Shown: positions 1-11,859 of the stretch, piece after piece
Layout of the letters: each line of letters starts with the position of its first letter
How positions within the stretch are numbered: the first letter of the stretch is position 1
From: Pegoplata infirma
Taxonomy: Eukaryota > Arthropoda > Insecta > Diptera > Anthomyiidae
Length of the DNA: 64,000 nt
Assembly (NCBI GenBank): GCA_963921195.1
Contig: OY992536.1
Span: 238,488,023-238,552,022, forward strand
Direction: 5' to 3'
Notes under the pieces: model-generated
Database searches by the model: none
Told to the model about the DNA's origin: nothing
What the model saw: the letters and a program-made list of their open reading frames with translations, nothing else
Made by a program: the position numbers and the translations under genes

Positions 1-168
1 ATTTTCTTTTCACATTGTTTTTGTAAGTTCGCACATAGTTTTTTAATTCCGATAGTAAATAACACAGCCCGACAAAATTAAAAGAGATTTTTGCTTCTTT
101 GAATTTATCAACTGATTCTAGTTAATTTGGGTGCGCTGAATTCAAATCTGTAATCAGTTTGTCTCTAT

Positions 169-921
169 CAGAGCTTCGAAGGATTTCATTCCTTAATTCG
201 ATATGTCATTCTGAGTGAAAATTTAGTGATTGCCTTCCCCAATCACATTTTAGCGAATTGAATGAATTCACTTTAGACTCATTCGATTTATAAATATCGA
301 ATGCATTCGTTTTATTTTTCATTCGACTTTCAAAAATCGAATGCATTCGATTTTTTTTTCATTCGACTTTTAAAAATCGAATGCATTCACTTGCGAATGC
401 CATCGATTTTCTTTTCATTCAATTTGAAAAATCGAATGGCTTATTCATTCATTGCATAAAAAACTTTAAAAAACTAACCAAGATAGAGCAAATCGGATCC
501 AATTTTTTGTCCATAGTACCGATAACACTCTTCACAATTTTTTGTCGTATATGCAGTTAATATGTGCATTTTTAAAATTTTCGGGAACACCAATATTTTT
601 GGATTCAAAATTAGAGTCCATTAGGGTCATCGTGTGTAAAGAGAGTAGGATACATGGACCAAAATTTGGCTCCGTTTTGGTCTATATATTTAAAAAATCG
701 ATTGCATTCACAGTGGAATGATAAAAAATCGAATGCATTCGATTTTTCTAAATCGAATGAACAAGAAATCGAATGCATTAATTTTTGTTCATTCAGTCGA
801 ATTAATTCCAAGGACTGCATTCAATGTTGATTTATGAAATCGAATGCATTCACTGACTATGAAAATTGAATGGATTCTTTTGAGAATTCATTCGAAAAGG
901 ATTTCATTCTTCGAAGCTCTG
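169..921. mobile_element. hAT-type MITE, 753 bp, with GAATGCATTC repeats
   Basis: The ends are inverted copies of CAGAGCTTCGAAG. The flanking 8-mers are GTCTCTAT (161-168) and GTCTGTAT (922-929), 7 of 8 identical, which fits the 8-bp target duplication of hAT transposons. The interior carries many copies of a palindromic motif around ATCGAATGCATTCGAT, separated by T-runs and CATTCGA. No transposase is encoded; a 69-codon reverse ORF at 611-820 is just this repeat. Assignment to hAT is inferred from end and duplication length. Confidence 0.7.
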
Positions 922-929
922 GTCTGTAT

Positions 930-1423
930 CAGCTCTAATAACACGTGAGCTTTATCATAGCACTTTTTTGCGATATTTTAAATGAAATATTCCTTCTAAT
1001 TATTTAATTGTTAAACAAGCCCATTTTGACATTGAGCAAAAACATCTCAGTTAATTATCTCGAAAAGCGTTCTACCGATTTTATTTTTTTTTTTAATATT
1101 CGCATCAAAATAAATAAATATGATTTACCATTAGACATTTTAAATTTTTAAATTCAATACTGTGATCGACGGGAGCCACAGGTCTATTAAATCCGATTGT
1201 CCTCAAATTCGTACCGCATAAGTTTTCGGCCTAGTAGAATAAAAATTTGAACGTACATTCAAAATCAAAAGAAATTCTTTTTTTGCCATACAAAAAAATG
1301 TCTCTCTACATTATTATACCCAACTATAACAGGAGATTTGATCTAAACAACTTACTGCAGAAAGAACAAGAACATACAGTAAAATGTTCATATGATAAAA
1401 CTCTCATATAAACGGACCTCTTA
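930..1423. other. AT-rich stretch, nothing recognised
   Basis: No ORF, repeat unit or RNA gene could be supported here. Confidence 0.5.
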
Positions 1424-1559
1424 CACTGTGCAACAAATTTTTGTGAGCCAAAAAAAAAAAATTCGAACTAACTTTGGAAAATTCTTAGGGATTTTGTTTG
1501 TTTGATGGTTTTTATTTGGCCTTGAACCCATTGAGGCTCATTTTTCTTTTTGCACAGTG
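1424..1559. mobile_element. Short TIR element, 136 bp
   Basis: CACTGTGCAACAAATTTTT at the left is mirrored by AAAAAGCACAGTG-like sequence at the right (TTTTTGCACAGTG), and GTGAGCC at the left answers GGCTCA on the right. It looks like a small MITE. No target duplication could be seen, so the superfamily is open. Confidence 0.45.
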
Positions 1560-1884
1560 TGATGTACAATAGATATTCTAGCAAAATCACATTTTTAAAT
1601 ATTATAAAATGACTTCTAGTAAGTCAACAATATCTGCATTTTGTAGATTTCACTGTATTTGTTGGATTCCACTTAATTTCGCCACACTCACTGTATGCAC
1701 AGCATTGCTTTCAGATGAAGTTGCAGGCAATTGAACATATTGTGATTGTAACATACGTTCTTCCTTATTGCATTTCATTCAAATCTTCGCACAAGTAGTC
1801 AAATGTATATACAGACTTTGTCCAACAAAAGAGAGACACAATAAATTTATTTAAAAAAATATCAAATTTTATTTCCTGGAAAAT

Positions 1885-2015
1885 TGTATGTTCCTAATAA
1901 TCGTTTCCAGAATGCATCATAATATCCTGCATCCGATTCTTAATAACATTCCAAAATCAATGATTTTTGTTTAAAATTGTTCCAAAAGCAATTGTTTCCT
2001 AAAGCAAGTCAATTT
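1885..2015. repeat. Dispersed repeat, copy 1 of 2 in window
   Basis: This block, with the words CAATGATTTTTGTTT and AAATTGTTCCAAAAGCAAT, recurs diverged at 11318-11440. It is non-coding. The surrounding 1560-2049 holds nothing else recognised. Confidence 0.6.
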
Positions 2016-2198
2016 TTTGTAGAATCTATTTGGAGGTCAAAAATTTTCCTGCACAGAAAAAAAAAAATTGTAAACTTTTAATACTATTGAGTAAAATATT
2101 GCACAATTTTGCACCAGTAAACGATTAAATAGTATTAAGTAAACTTTTAGAATTTGATTAAATTTTTAATTTAATTTACTTAAAATTTTTTGATTTTT

Positions 2199-3690
2199 AT
2201 ACCGTCCACTCTAGTGATAGAGGGTATATATAAGTTTGTCATTCCGTATGTAACACCTCGAAATATTGATCTAGGACCCCATAAAGTATATATATTCATG
2301 ATCCTTGATCTTGAACCGTCCGCCCGTCCGCCTGTCTGTCTGTTGAAAACACGCTACCTTTATTTTATTTTAAGCTTAATGGCGTCTAGATTGAGTAAAT
2401 AATAAAGGTGCTAAGTGGGTCGAACTGGAAATTGAAATTATTTCTAGACATTTTTTAAAACATCTTTTAGATCGATTTTTTTTATTTTCAAGTCGATTTT
2501 CAAGTTCGAAGTTCAAACTTTAAAAATTTAAAAAAAGGTCCAATAGATTTTATTGAACAAATAATTTCAACAATTTAAACAGAAATTTTTTAAGTACAGT
2601 TGAAAAAATCCACATTTTTTGACCACCAATTTTTTGTAAACAAAGAAAAATTTTAATTATTTTAATATTTCATTACAATACATTAAGGTGTACCAAAATT
2701 AATAAACAATAACATCTTTTTTTTGTTTACAAAAAACTGGTGGTAAAAATAATTGTAGGTCAAAAAATGTGGATTTTTTCTGTTGTACTTAAAAAATTTC
2801 ACTGTTTGTTTGGGTTGTTCGAAAAGTTATTTGATCACTGAATTAAATCTATTGGACCTTTTTTTTAAATTTTAATTGTTTGAACTTGGAAAAAATTGAT
2901 TTGGAAATATTTTTAAAAAATGTTCTAAAGAATGTCTATAAATAATTTCATTTTCCAGATCGACCCTCGTAGCACATTTATTATTTACTCAATCTGGACG
3001 CCATTAAGCTTAAATTATACACCATATAATAACGTTTAGTATTGTTAACTTTGTTTTTAACAAATTACATCTACTATAAAAAAGTTTCCAATGTATTGTC
3101 GCCCACTGTATGTTGGGCATTTGCCTGATTAGGTTCGTATTGCAATCCAGCGAAATCGGTCCAGTGGATCAAAAGTTATGAGCAAAAGAATGAATTTCGG
3201 CATGGGTTTTTCGTTAATTTTCGAGATAAAAAACACGCTAACTTTCGAAAGGCAATTCTGCGGATACTGAAGCTTGACATATATATTTGTCGTTCCCGTA
3301 ACCTCTTCGTATTGAATTTCAGTCAAATTGGTCTAGTGGTTCAAAAGTTATAAGCAAAACCGTGAATTTCAGATTAGTTTCACCTTAAATTCATGTGTTG
3401 AAAACCCGTTAAACATGTTTTAAAAACTTTGGTAAGTCACATAAATACTTTATAACGCATTTTTGTCACTCAAAAATATTTTTACACTTAAACAAAAAAA
3501 AAAAAAAGAAATACACTCGAAAAAAATTTTACACTCAAAAAAAATTTTTTTTTTGAGTTTTTTTACACAAACTAAAATATTTCTAATCAAAAATGTTATT
3601 TTTGTAGCGTTAGAAAATTAACTATCACTTAAAAAGAGCATTGTGAAGGGTATTCATAGATTCTGCCAAGTCTAACTTAACTTTACTTGT
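2199..3690. mobile_element. mini-me-type repeat carrying a fold-back insertion
   Basis: It opens with ATACCGTCCACTCTAGTG and TATATATA, then CACCTCGAAATATTGATC, GACCCCATAAAGTATATAT and a GTCY run (GTCCGCCTGTCTGTCTGT, ending about 2342). This is the TA-block plus GTCY arrangement of mini-me elements. The fold-back at 2371-3012 interrupts it. From about 3090 it continues with tandem stretches of about 180 bp containing ATCGGTCCAGTGG and CAAAAGTTATGAGCAAAA, and ends near TCTACTTTA-like A/T runs. There is no coding capacity. Confidence 0.65.
2371..3012. mobile_element. Fold-back element, 642 bp
   Basis: The two halves are inverted copies of each other: TAAGCTTAATGGCGTC at the left end is answered by GACGCCATTAAGCTTA at the right. 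The symmetry continues through TAGATCG and AAAATTTTTT blocks to a centre near 2680, where TGGTGGT and ACCACCA face each other. A right-half-only relative is at 6026-6347. Non-coding. Confidence 0.75.
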
Positions 3691-4018
3691 TTTAATTAAG
3701 TTTTTAATTGTGTCAAGTAAAAATCTACTTAAAATTTTCAATTTATTTTTTTTTTAAGTTTAAAAAATTTTTACATAAAGATGATTTTAAACTTTTATAT
3801 ACATATACAAAAAACTATAAACTAAATCAGAATTCTAAAAACTAAGAGAATAAAAAATAAATGAAAAACTATTAAACTTTATTGAATTATTAACTTAATT
3901 TTTTTTAAAAACATTTGAGTAAAGTTTTTAATTGCGTCAATTAAAAAATTACTCATTTTTTTTGAAATTTAAACAAGAGCTTACTCCAAATTTTTTCCCA
4001 CATATTTTTTCCTGTGCA

Positions 4019-5744
4019 CCTTTATGTTCCGTTTTATCGGAATCTGTGACTTAATCATAGAACATTCTGAAAGTTTCTATAAAGAAAACGAATTGTCTGA
4101 ACATATATGACCATCTCTTGTAATGTAAGTAACATGAATATAATGCAATATAAACAAGTAATGCTGCTATATTCTGCGGTGCCGAGTATTAAAATGCCCT
4201 CCACTTTCTTAAAAAAAAAATGGATTTAGCAATTTTTTTCTTAAAAAAAAAACGGGAAATTTTCAAAAAAGTTTTTCGGACAATTTTTAATTTTTAATTT
4301 GTTTTTTACACAAAAGTATTTTTAATAAACTTCTTATACATATTTCAAAATGCAAGGGAAAAATTTGTTTTGCTACTATTGAAATTTAAAATAAATTAAA
4401 ATTTTGGGACAAACAAATTTTTCCACATTTTTTATACCCTCCACTCTAGCGATTTTTAGACATTCTAGCGATGTCCGTCTGTCTGTCTGTGGAAATGGTG
4501 ATCACTGCCAAAATATTACACGGAGATGACTGAAACTTAACATATTTATTGGAAGTTCTCCCAAGCAGTTTGGTATTGGATTTGAGCAATATCGGTTCAG
4601 CGGTTCAAAAGTTATGAACGAAAATGTAAGGACACCTCAAAAATTTTGGTACATTCAACATAACCTAAAAATACAAAATGCTTTAATTCCGCTGCTGGTT
4701 GAGATATGTGAACATAGTTGGACACTGAAAGGTATTTAGACGAGTAGGAACATACTTTTTGACAAAAAAAGAAAAAAAATCGAGGATTTTTTTGTACCAA
4801 TTTTTTTTTTCGCGGAAATTTTTTTTTTCAAAAAAATTTTTTTTTGTTTCAAAAGTAATTTTCTTTTAAATAAAGTTCTTTTGCAATAATCTTTTTGAAA
4901 TTAAAGTAACACACTTTTTTGAATAGCAAATTTTTTTCAAGACCAATCCTGTTAAATTACATTTTTCCAATTGCATTCGTAAATTTCGTTGCGTTACAAA
5001 TGTCATGCTAAACTTAAATGTAGCCTCTACCACAAAGTGCAAAGTATAAAAATCGTAAGGGATTTAACATTCTTAATACAATCGATAAGTTTTTGGAAAT
5101 CTTTTACATAAGCCTTTTTAGTTAATACTATAAAAATGCAGATGCCATTCTTTTTAACACATTCCATTTCATGATGATGATGATTGTAGAAAAGTGATGG
5201 TGGTGGATAAAATCTTTTACTATATTTATTTTTTGGTAAAATAATTCCAATTTTCTATTTTTTTTACAATTGCTACGTGGTATTTTAAACATTTAAATTT
5301 ATTTACTTACTGTATAAAATGAATTCTAGCAATTTTCATTTTATATTAAAAATTGACTACCAATTACTTTAAATCATGATCTTTTTATTGGATGGTTGTG
5401 TGGGAGTTGTGGTATTGATTTTTATTTTTTCACACACAAATTTTCATTTTCATTTTAGTTTTTCAATTTTATTTGGTATTTGTGGAAAAACACCTGTAAA
5501 CTGTTACCAGCAATTCTTTTTTTTTTGTTTTTCTGGTTAAAAAAAAATACACATTTCTCCTTTCAATGCATAAACATTTGTAACATCAAATGGAAAAAAC
5601 AAAAATAATAATAACAAACGAATTTAAATTTCCGTTTTCAATTGCCGTTGCCTAACACACTACACTCTCGACACTAGTAAAATTGCTAACATCCTCGAAA
5701 GCCGTCTATGATTGTTTCGCTTAAAAAAAAAAAGGAAAAAAACA
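4019..5744. other. AT-rich intergenic DNA with one mini-me fragment
   Basis: A mini-me core lies at about 4434-4625: ATACCCTCCACTCTAGCG, GATGTCCGTCTGTCTGTCTG, then CGGTTCAGCGGTTCAAAAG. The remainder is A/T runs with no ORF above chance and no recognised repeat. Confidence 0.55.
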
Positions 5745-6025
5745 AGTAAAAAAATTTCAATTCTGCCTTGCCGAATGTATTGATACCCTCCAAAAATACA
5801 CGATATGCACTTAAAAGTTGGAAATATGCACAAAATATGCATTTAAAATCAAAATATGCAAAAATATGCATTTTCACCAAAATATGCAAAAATATGCAAA
5901 ATCGATGCCATTTTAACGCAAATTTCTTGATTCGGGAAGATAATTGGTCGATATCGTTTTTAGACTATCGACAAAAAACATGCATTTGCATGGAAATCTC
6001 ATCCCTACACATTACTATACACTTA

Positions 6026-6347
6026 GGTGTACTAAAATTATTAAACAATTAAATCTTTCTTTGTTTACCAAAAATTGGTGGTCAAAAGAATTGGAGGTAA
6101 AAAAATTAGGATTTCTTCTACTGTGTTTTAGAATTTTTGGTTTTTGTTCGGGTATTTGGAAAAATTATTTAATAAATGAATATAAACTATTGGACTATTT
6201 TTTAAATTTTATATGTTTAAGCTTCGATAAAATCGACCTAGAAATATTTTTAAGAAATTTTCTAAAAAAGGTCTTTCAATAATTTCAATTTCCATGTCGA
6301 CCCTCGTAGCACATTTAATATTTACACAATCTGAACGCCATTAAGCT
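6026..6347. mobile_element. Half of a fold-back element
   Basis: Collinear with the right half of the fold-back at 2371-3012: GTGTACTAAAATTA at the start, CCAAAAATTGGTGGTC, CGACCCTCGTAGCACATTTA and GAACGCCATTAAGCTTTAA at the end. The left half is absent, so this copy is truncated at what would be its centre of symmetry. Confidence 0.65.
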
Positions 6348-6490
6348 TTAATTAAAGCATGATTAATGGCATACACAGGACTTTTTACAAAAATACTTAT
6401 ATGATAATAATTAGGTCTATTTTGGTTAACTTTGCCTTAAATGGATTCCTAACTAATATCTTTTACACGAAATAAGCTGCGAGCCACCGT

Positions 6491-7269
6491 ATATGAGGCA
6501 TTCCACACCAACTGTTCCATTACAGAAAAACCATAGTGGTTTCAATGGGATATCATTTGCAAAGTATTCGCACTTAGGGTACTATTAAATAACAAAAATA
6601 AAATTTAAGTTTTTTCAAAAAGTGGGCCCTGTAGGCGTGGTCAAATATTGAAATATCAAACTTTTTTGCCTGAGCATCTTTACTTCAATATTTATGCAAA
6701 TTAAATGAAACACAGTAAAGTCTTAAAGACAAAAGTTTTTTATAAATTTTTGTATGTGCTATCGATTAAAAAAATAAAAATTGGAAAATTTTCAGAAGAA
6801 GTTCTGAATTTTTTAAATTTAAACTTAAACTTTATTTATAAAAAAACATGCAGCAATTTTATTTTTGTTTTTAATTTAAAAAAAAAAGTTAAAGGACTTT
6901 TCTATCTGTTCTGAAATTTTTAGAGATGTGTTTTGCCTTGTTTTCGAGAGATTAAATGTCAAAGATTGCAATACGCTAATTTTATACAATAATGGTGTAT
7001 AAAACGTGTGCGTATGAGTAATATCAATACTTAAAAAATATTTTTAGAAGCGATGGGAGCGTGAGTGAGTTTTTTTTACGATCACGCACGCTAATGAAAG
7101 AAGATATTTACAATTTTTGACCACGCCTACAAGGCCCACTTTTTGAAAAAACTTAAAATTTATTTTTGTTATTTAATAGTACCCTAAGAGGGAATACTTT
7201 GCAAATGATTTCATATTGACACGACACAACTTTTTTTTTGCTGAACATTTGGTGTGGAATGCCTCATAT
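6491..7269. mobile_element. Inverted-repeat element ending TGAGGCATTCCAC
   Basis: ATATGAGGCATTCCACACCA at the left is inverted as TGGTGTGGAATGCCTCATAT at the right. An inner pair around TTTGCAAAGTATTC and a long inner pair (GTACTATTAAATAACAAAAA; TTTTTCAAAAAGTGGGCC; GTAGGCGTGGTCAAA) show that the arms extend about 170 bp. The middle (6670-7110) is AT-rich with one 69-codon chance ORF. Confidence 0.65.
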
Positions 7270-7736
7270 GTATTATCACAAAAAATTATTTTGTAGAATT
7301 CGGCCCTTTTTTCGAAGTCAATTTTGAAGCGGAAGGGTTTATCCCACAAAATATAAATTTTTAGTCGTAAATAAGCTATCTAAGTAAAATAATAATTAAA
7401 AAAAAAAATATTAAAAAATCGAAAAAAAATTTTGGTTTGTATGGGAAATTTTTTTTTTTTGTGGCAAAACTTTAACCCCCCAAAGGCACTGACTAAAAAT
7501 TTAAACATAGAGTTGTAGACCACAACGAATCATAGTTTGTCCGGCGATTGACGAAATTCGGAAAAAGTCATTATGTGTGCCACCCTAATATATATCATCA
7601 CCTAAAATGCAAAACAACGTAACTACACTTTTTTTTTTATCAAAATATAGTTATTGATTAGTTATGATTAGGGATGAGATTTCCATGCAAATGCATGTTT
7701 TTTTGTCGATAGTCTAAAAACGATATCGGCCAATTA

Positions 7737-8529
7737 CACCGCTCAACAAATCGAAGGTTTTTTTCCATCACGTCTAGAATTTTAATTATTCGCGGTTGAA
7801 AATGCGAAAAAAACGCGATTTTTGCCTTTTTTGAAAGCCTGCACAGCAGCCGCTGGGTGGAATAAAAATCTGGTATAAAGCGTGAGAGTAGAATTGAACT
7901 ATGATCTCAAAAATATGATCAAAAAAATTTTAAGTTGTTGCACTATTATTGCCCAAACATACATTTTAAAAAAACACTGTCAAAAAAATTAGAAAAAGCA
8001 CCATTTTTAAAAGGCTCTAATACAATAACCAGATGATCAATCTTTACTGTGATGACCTCTAAATTTAGGCAAAAGTTCATTCTTTCTTATAGACTTTTAA
8101 AACCATTAAAGATATCTTCCGGTTTATACAAAAAATAACACAGAAAGCTTAATTTTGTAAAATATTTATTTTTTTGGAGTTTTTCTTTGAAAACTATCAA
8201 AAAACTAAGGTAAATTTTACAAAAATGGTAATTTTAACAGTATCATTTTAAAACGCAAGTAAAGCCCAACCAAATCTAATAATTTGAAAAAAGTTGTGTT
8301 TTATGTTGGAGACCATATACAAATTATACTTTTGCGCTTTAAGCCAGATTTGTATTCCACTGAATGGCTGCTGTGCAGGCTTTCAAATAATGCAAAAATC
8401 GTAATTTTTCGAATAACTAAAAATCTGGACGTGATGGGCAAATTTGGAGAACAGATTTGGAATCAGGAGATCAAAGTCCACTAAAATTGATCATCAGAAT
8501 TCAACCCGGAAAATGAGTGTTGAGCGGTG
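7737..8529. mobile_element. PIF/Harbinger-like non-autonomous element, 793 bp
   Basis: The ends CACCGCTCAACA and TGTTGAGCGGTG are perfect inverted repeats flanked by TTA (7734-7736 and 8530-8532). The uninterrupted site is preserved in the other arm of the host element (5935-5955), confirming an insertion with a 3-bp duplication. A TTA/TWA duplication is typical of PIF/Harbinger, which is the basis for the call. The copy at 46593-46741 repeats its right end. No transposase motif was found. Confidence 0.65.
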
Positions 8530-9135
8530 TTATCTTTCCGAATCAAGAAATTTTCGTTAAAATGGCATTAAAATGGTTTTTGCATGTTTTTGCATATTTT
8601 AGTGAAAATGCATATTTTTGCATATTTTGATTTTAAATGCATATTTTGTGCATATTTCTAACTTTAAAGTGCATATTTTTGCATATTTTGGCCTAAATTA
8701 ACAAAAACATAAATTTTAAAAATTTATTTTGAAAATAATAAAAATTATTTTTTTTTCTTTATAATTTTTTTTTATAGATTTTCTTAATTTCTAAAAAAAA
8801 TCTTTCTTATAAAAAGTTTTAAATGTTACTATTTAAGCCCTGCGTAAATTTTTGCTTTTTAAGATGTTTTTCCTATGAAAACAAGATTTTTATTGCACAG
8901 ATTTTATTTTTTAGTGCATATTTTAAAGTTTTTTAGTGCATATTTTTTATTTTTTATGAACAAAATTAAAAAATGCTTCTACTGTAAAATAGCAAAAAGT
9001 GTTGTTACGTTGTTTAATATTTTAGGTGACGATATACTTTATGGGGTCCCAAACCGTTACTTTGATGAGTTTCAAACGGAATGACAAACTTATATATACC
9101 CTCTACCACTAACAATAAGTGAAGGGTATAAAAAA

Positions 9136-9530
9136 GAAAAACGGATGCTTTCATTTTGTCGGAAATGATAACAATCGGAAATTATTGCAAATAATAAAAA
9201 GAACACCAAAAACTACAACTTTTATTTTTATTTTTTTCATTTTTTTTAATTCTGATGATGATTATTTTTTGGGGGAGGAAATCAGTTTTAAATGACTTAT
9301 TTGGTAAATGTAATTAAAGATAAATTTGCATAGATTTAAAAAGTTAAAAGTTTAAAGATTATAGTATTTGAGTTTGATTTTTAAACATGGGGGAAAAAAT
9401 ATTTCAGTTAAAAAATGGTAATTGACAAGGCACCACTTCCCAGGCTACACCAAAAAATGCCTGAAAATTTTGTGCTATGGCCTAAAACATTGAATCATTA
9501 CAATGTTTTGCTAAAAATATGGGTGTACGT
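9136..9530. other. AT-rich stretch, nothing recognised
   Basis: No ORF, TIR pair or tandem repeat could be supported between the mini-me end and the next MITE. Confidence 0.5.
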
Positions 9531-10209
9531 TAGGATGGTGCGTAATCCAACAAAGTGCTCAGATAAACATTTAATAGAGCGAAAAAGTTGGTAGAAAATA
9601 ATACAAGTATTTTGAAGCCAAAATGGTTAAAATCGGTCTATATCTTCTGTTTGCGCATCAAAGGTCAAAATTGGGGTTAAAAAAAATGGACAAAATTTAA
9701 TAAAAAATAAAAAAATATTTAAAAAAAATCATTGAAAAAAAAAAAATAGTTTTTATAGCATTTATTTATTAATGTTCAGAGAAAAATTTTAAAGTTTGTC
9801 GGATATCAATAACCCACCCAAACGTGAGACCCCAAAAACTCACATTTTTAGAATGGAGTTGAAAACTACTTTTTCAAAATTTTATGAAACAAAATCTCAA
9901 AATATACAAGTTTATCTACTTAATTTCATTTAATACATCCCAGGGTTTGTGCAAAAAAATTTGGGTTAAATTTCTTTATCCAATTTGTCTGTGGATTTCA
10001 AGAAAATGTGTTTTTATCAAATTTTTTTTTATAATTTTTTTTTTTATAACTTTTTTTTTTATATTTATTATGACAATTTAAAAAAAAAAAACACCAATTT
10101 TAACCCGGGATGCGCGAAAGAAGATATAGATGCTTGTATTATCTTGTACCAACTTTTCCGCAATATTAATAGTTGATCTGAACACTTTGTCGAAATACAC
10201 ACCATCCTA
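9531..10209. mobile_element. hAT-type MITE, 679 bp, TAGGATGGTG ends
   Basis: TAGGATGGTGCGTA at the left is answered by ACACACCATCCTA at the right, and CAAAGTGCTCAG pairs with CTGAACACTTTG further in. The flanking 8-mers GTGTACGT (9523-9530) and GTGTATGT (10210-10217) differ at one base, as expected for an aged hAT duplication. Interior ORFs are T-run artefacts. Confidence 0.7.
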
Positions 10210-10345
10210 GTGTATGTACAAAGGCAATTTTTTTTAGAAAAAATAATGTACTCGATTCGGGAGTACTCTTTCACCATTCACATAATTTTTAAAATTTTGA
10301 TATTTCTTTAAATTATAAGATTTTTGGATTTGTATTCTTGCAATT

Positions 10346-11078
10346 CCCAGCAAAACTTTGGTAATGGGTAGTGATTATATAACACATTACCAGGTAATGT
10401 ATATACCTTATTAGTAGCATTATTTTAGGATGTCTTACCAAACATTTGTTCCACAACGTATTATTTTAAAGTGAAAAATAATGCATTACTAATAATTTGC
10501 TACGTAATGCATGATTATTGGAAAAAATGTATTTCATATTTATTATTTCTAAACATTAAATCATGGATGACTTATATTTGCTTACATTATGTATTATTTG
10601 AAAGTTTGAAATAATGCATTATTTATAATTGGATGCATAATGCATTACAATAACATAAAAAATAATTATTTTATAAAAAAATGCATAAGTTTAAACTAGA
10701 GATGGGCTCACGACAGAAAATTTCTAACGACGCACACTCACGAGCATATTTTATCTACTTACACTCACTTACAACCACGTGAGTAAATTCAATACAAAAT
10801 TACTTTTTCACTACCAGTAACACCTTATATATTATCTTCTGGTATGCTATATTATTTCATTTCTCGTAACCTATAAAATATCATATATTTTACACCTTAC
10901 TCGTATTCTTCGATATAAATTTATGACTTATTTTATACCTTACTGGTATTCTTTGTGCTAATGTGGATGCATTACTTTGAGTCTCATCGCCTGTTAAAAT
11001 CATCAATGCTGCAATGTATAAAATAAGAGATCCTATGCCTTATTTTATACCTTATTTGGTAATCTAAGTTTTGTTGGG
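10346..11078. mobile_element. CCCAGCAAAAC-ended MITE, 733 bp, copy 1
   Basis: It starts CCCAGCAAAACTTTGGTAAT and ends AATCTAAGTTTTGTTGGG, inverted. It contains multiple palindromic ATGCATTA and CCTTATTTTATACC words. Near its middle (about 10700) is a CTAGAGATGGGCTCACGAC stretch that resembles the left end of the GTGAGTGA-rich element at 32546. A second copy of exactly the same length is at 60851-61583. No duplication was recognised at the borders. Confidence 0.7.
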
Positions 11079-11859
11079 TTATTAAAAATATTAACTAGAT
11101 CTTTAGTTGTTGAAAGAAAAAATTTTTAGTCTTAAATTTCGAATTAATATAAATTTTTTAAAAATTAGGTGAAAGGTGAAAGAGCACTTCCGAATCGATC
11201 ACAATGTATTTATTTTTCATCCCATGCAAAACGAATTGAAATATTGGTCGAAGACTCCACTAAGTTCATATATTACTAGGGGACGAGAGTACTTCGATGG
11301 CCCCCAGCAAAATTTTCAGTTCCAAATAATCAGTTTCAGAACGCATCATATTACCCTGCAACCGATTCTACTTCACGTTCCAGAATCAATGATTTTTGTT
11401 TGAAATTGTCCCAAAAGCAATCGGTTTTTAGAGCAAGTAGTTTTTTTGAAAAATAATTTAACATAGAAAATTTTGTTTTGATTACCGGAGAATATATTCA
11501 AGAATCTATTGTTATAGCAATTTGTTCCAAAAAAATTTCCTGGGCCGCAATGACAAATACCGACAAATTTAAGAATTATAATTAATGACCCATTTTTGAA
11601 ACTTTTCGCTATGGAATCTTTATATATCTATGTATAAATGCTTAAGTAAAAAAAATTGCTGAAAAATTATTTGAAAAGAAAAAAAATTTTGCAAAAAATT
11701 AAAAAAAAATTCATTTCATTTCGTTCCCTGTTCTATTCCATATGTTTCACCGCTCCTTTCTATTTTGTTCCATGTGAATTTCATTGCTTTCCGAATAACA
11801 TCCGTTAAAAACCAAAAGAGTTTCTAGAGCTTTGATCATTAGATTAAAAAGAATCAATT
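11079..11859. other. AT-rich spacer with a dispersed repeat
   Basis: 11318-11440 is the second copy of the repeat at 1885-2015 (shared word CAATGATTTTTGTTTG). The adjacent GATGGCCCCCAGCAAAATTT and upstream CACTAAGTTCATATATTA fit no gene. Confidence 0.45.

Larger units (their letters stand above)
2050..4018. mobile_element. TIR element split by a later insertion
   Basis: The outer ends TGCACAGAAAAAA (left) and TTTTTTCCTGTGCA (right) are inverted. The two inner parts (about 2060-2185 and 3690-4010) match, in order, an uninterrupted relative at 53895-54340, so the block between them came later. The interior is AT-rich and non-coding with motifs TATTGAGTAAA and TTAATTGCGTCAATTAAAA. Superfamily unknown. 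Confidence 0.5.
5803..8960. mobile_element. Inverted-repeat element with dense TATGCA repeats
   Basis: Both flanks carry runs of AAATATGCAAAAATATGCA (left 5803-5905; inverted at 8575-8690 and up to about 8950). They are followed by matching inner sequence containing GGCCGATATCGTTTTTAGAC, and CATGCATTTGCATGGAAAT (left to 6000; right 7665-7735 and 8536-8575). The right arm is broken by a Harbinger-like insertion (7737-8529). The middle holds two further hairpin elements and, at about 7270-7594, an orphan end CCACCCTA of hAT appearance. No transposase was seen. The left tip seems truncated. Confidence 0.55.
5745..9133. mobile_element. mini-me-type shell split by a 3.2-kb nested insertion
   Basis: The 5' tip (GCCTTGCCGAATGTATTGAT, then ACCCTCCA) is at 5763-5790. 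The matching 3' part (ACTTTATGGGGTCCC, CAAACGGAATGACAAAC, ATATATACCCTCTACCACT, GAAGGGTATAAAAA) is at about 9027-9133. Everything between is later insertions described separately. The order of insertion is inferred from which sequence is interrupted. Confidence 0.55.

Noticed and set aside
5944..6282. 112-codon ORF
   Set aside because: It runs across the border of a TATGCA-rich element and a half fold-back; no domain and no homology between its parts.
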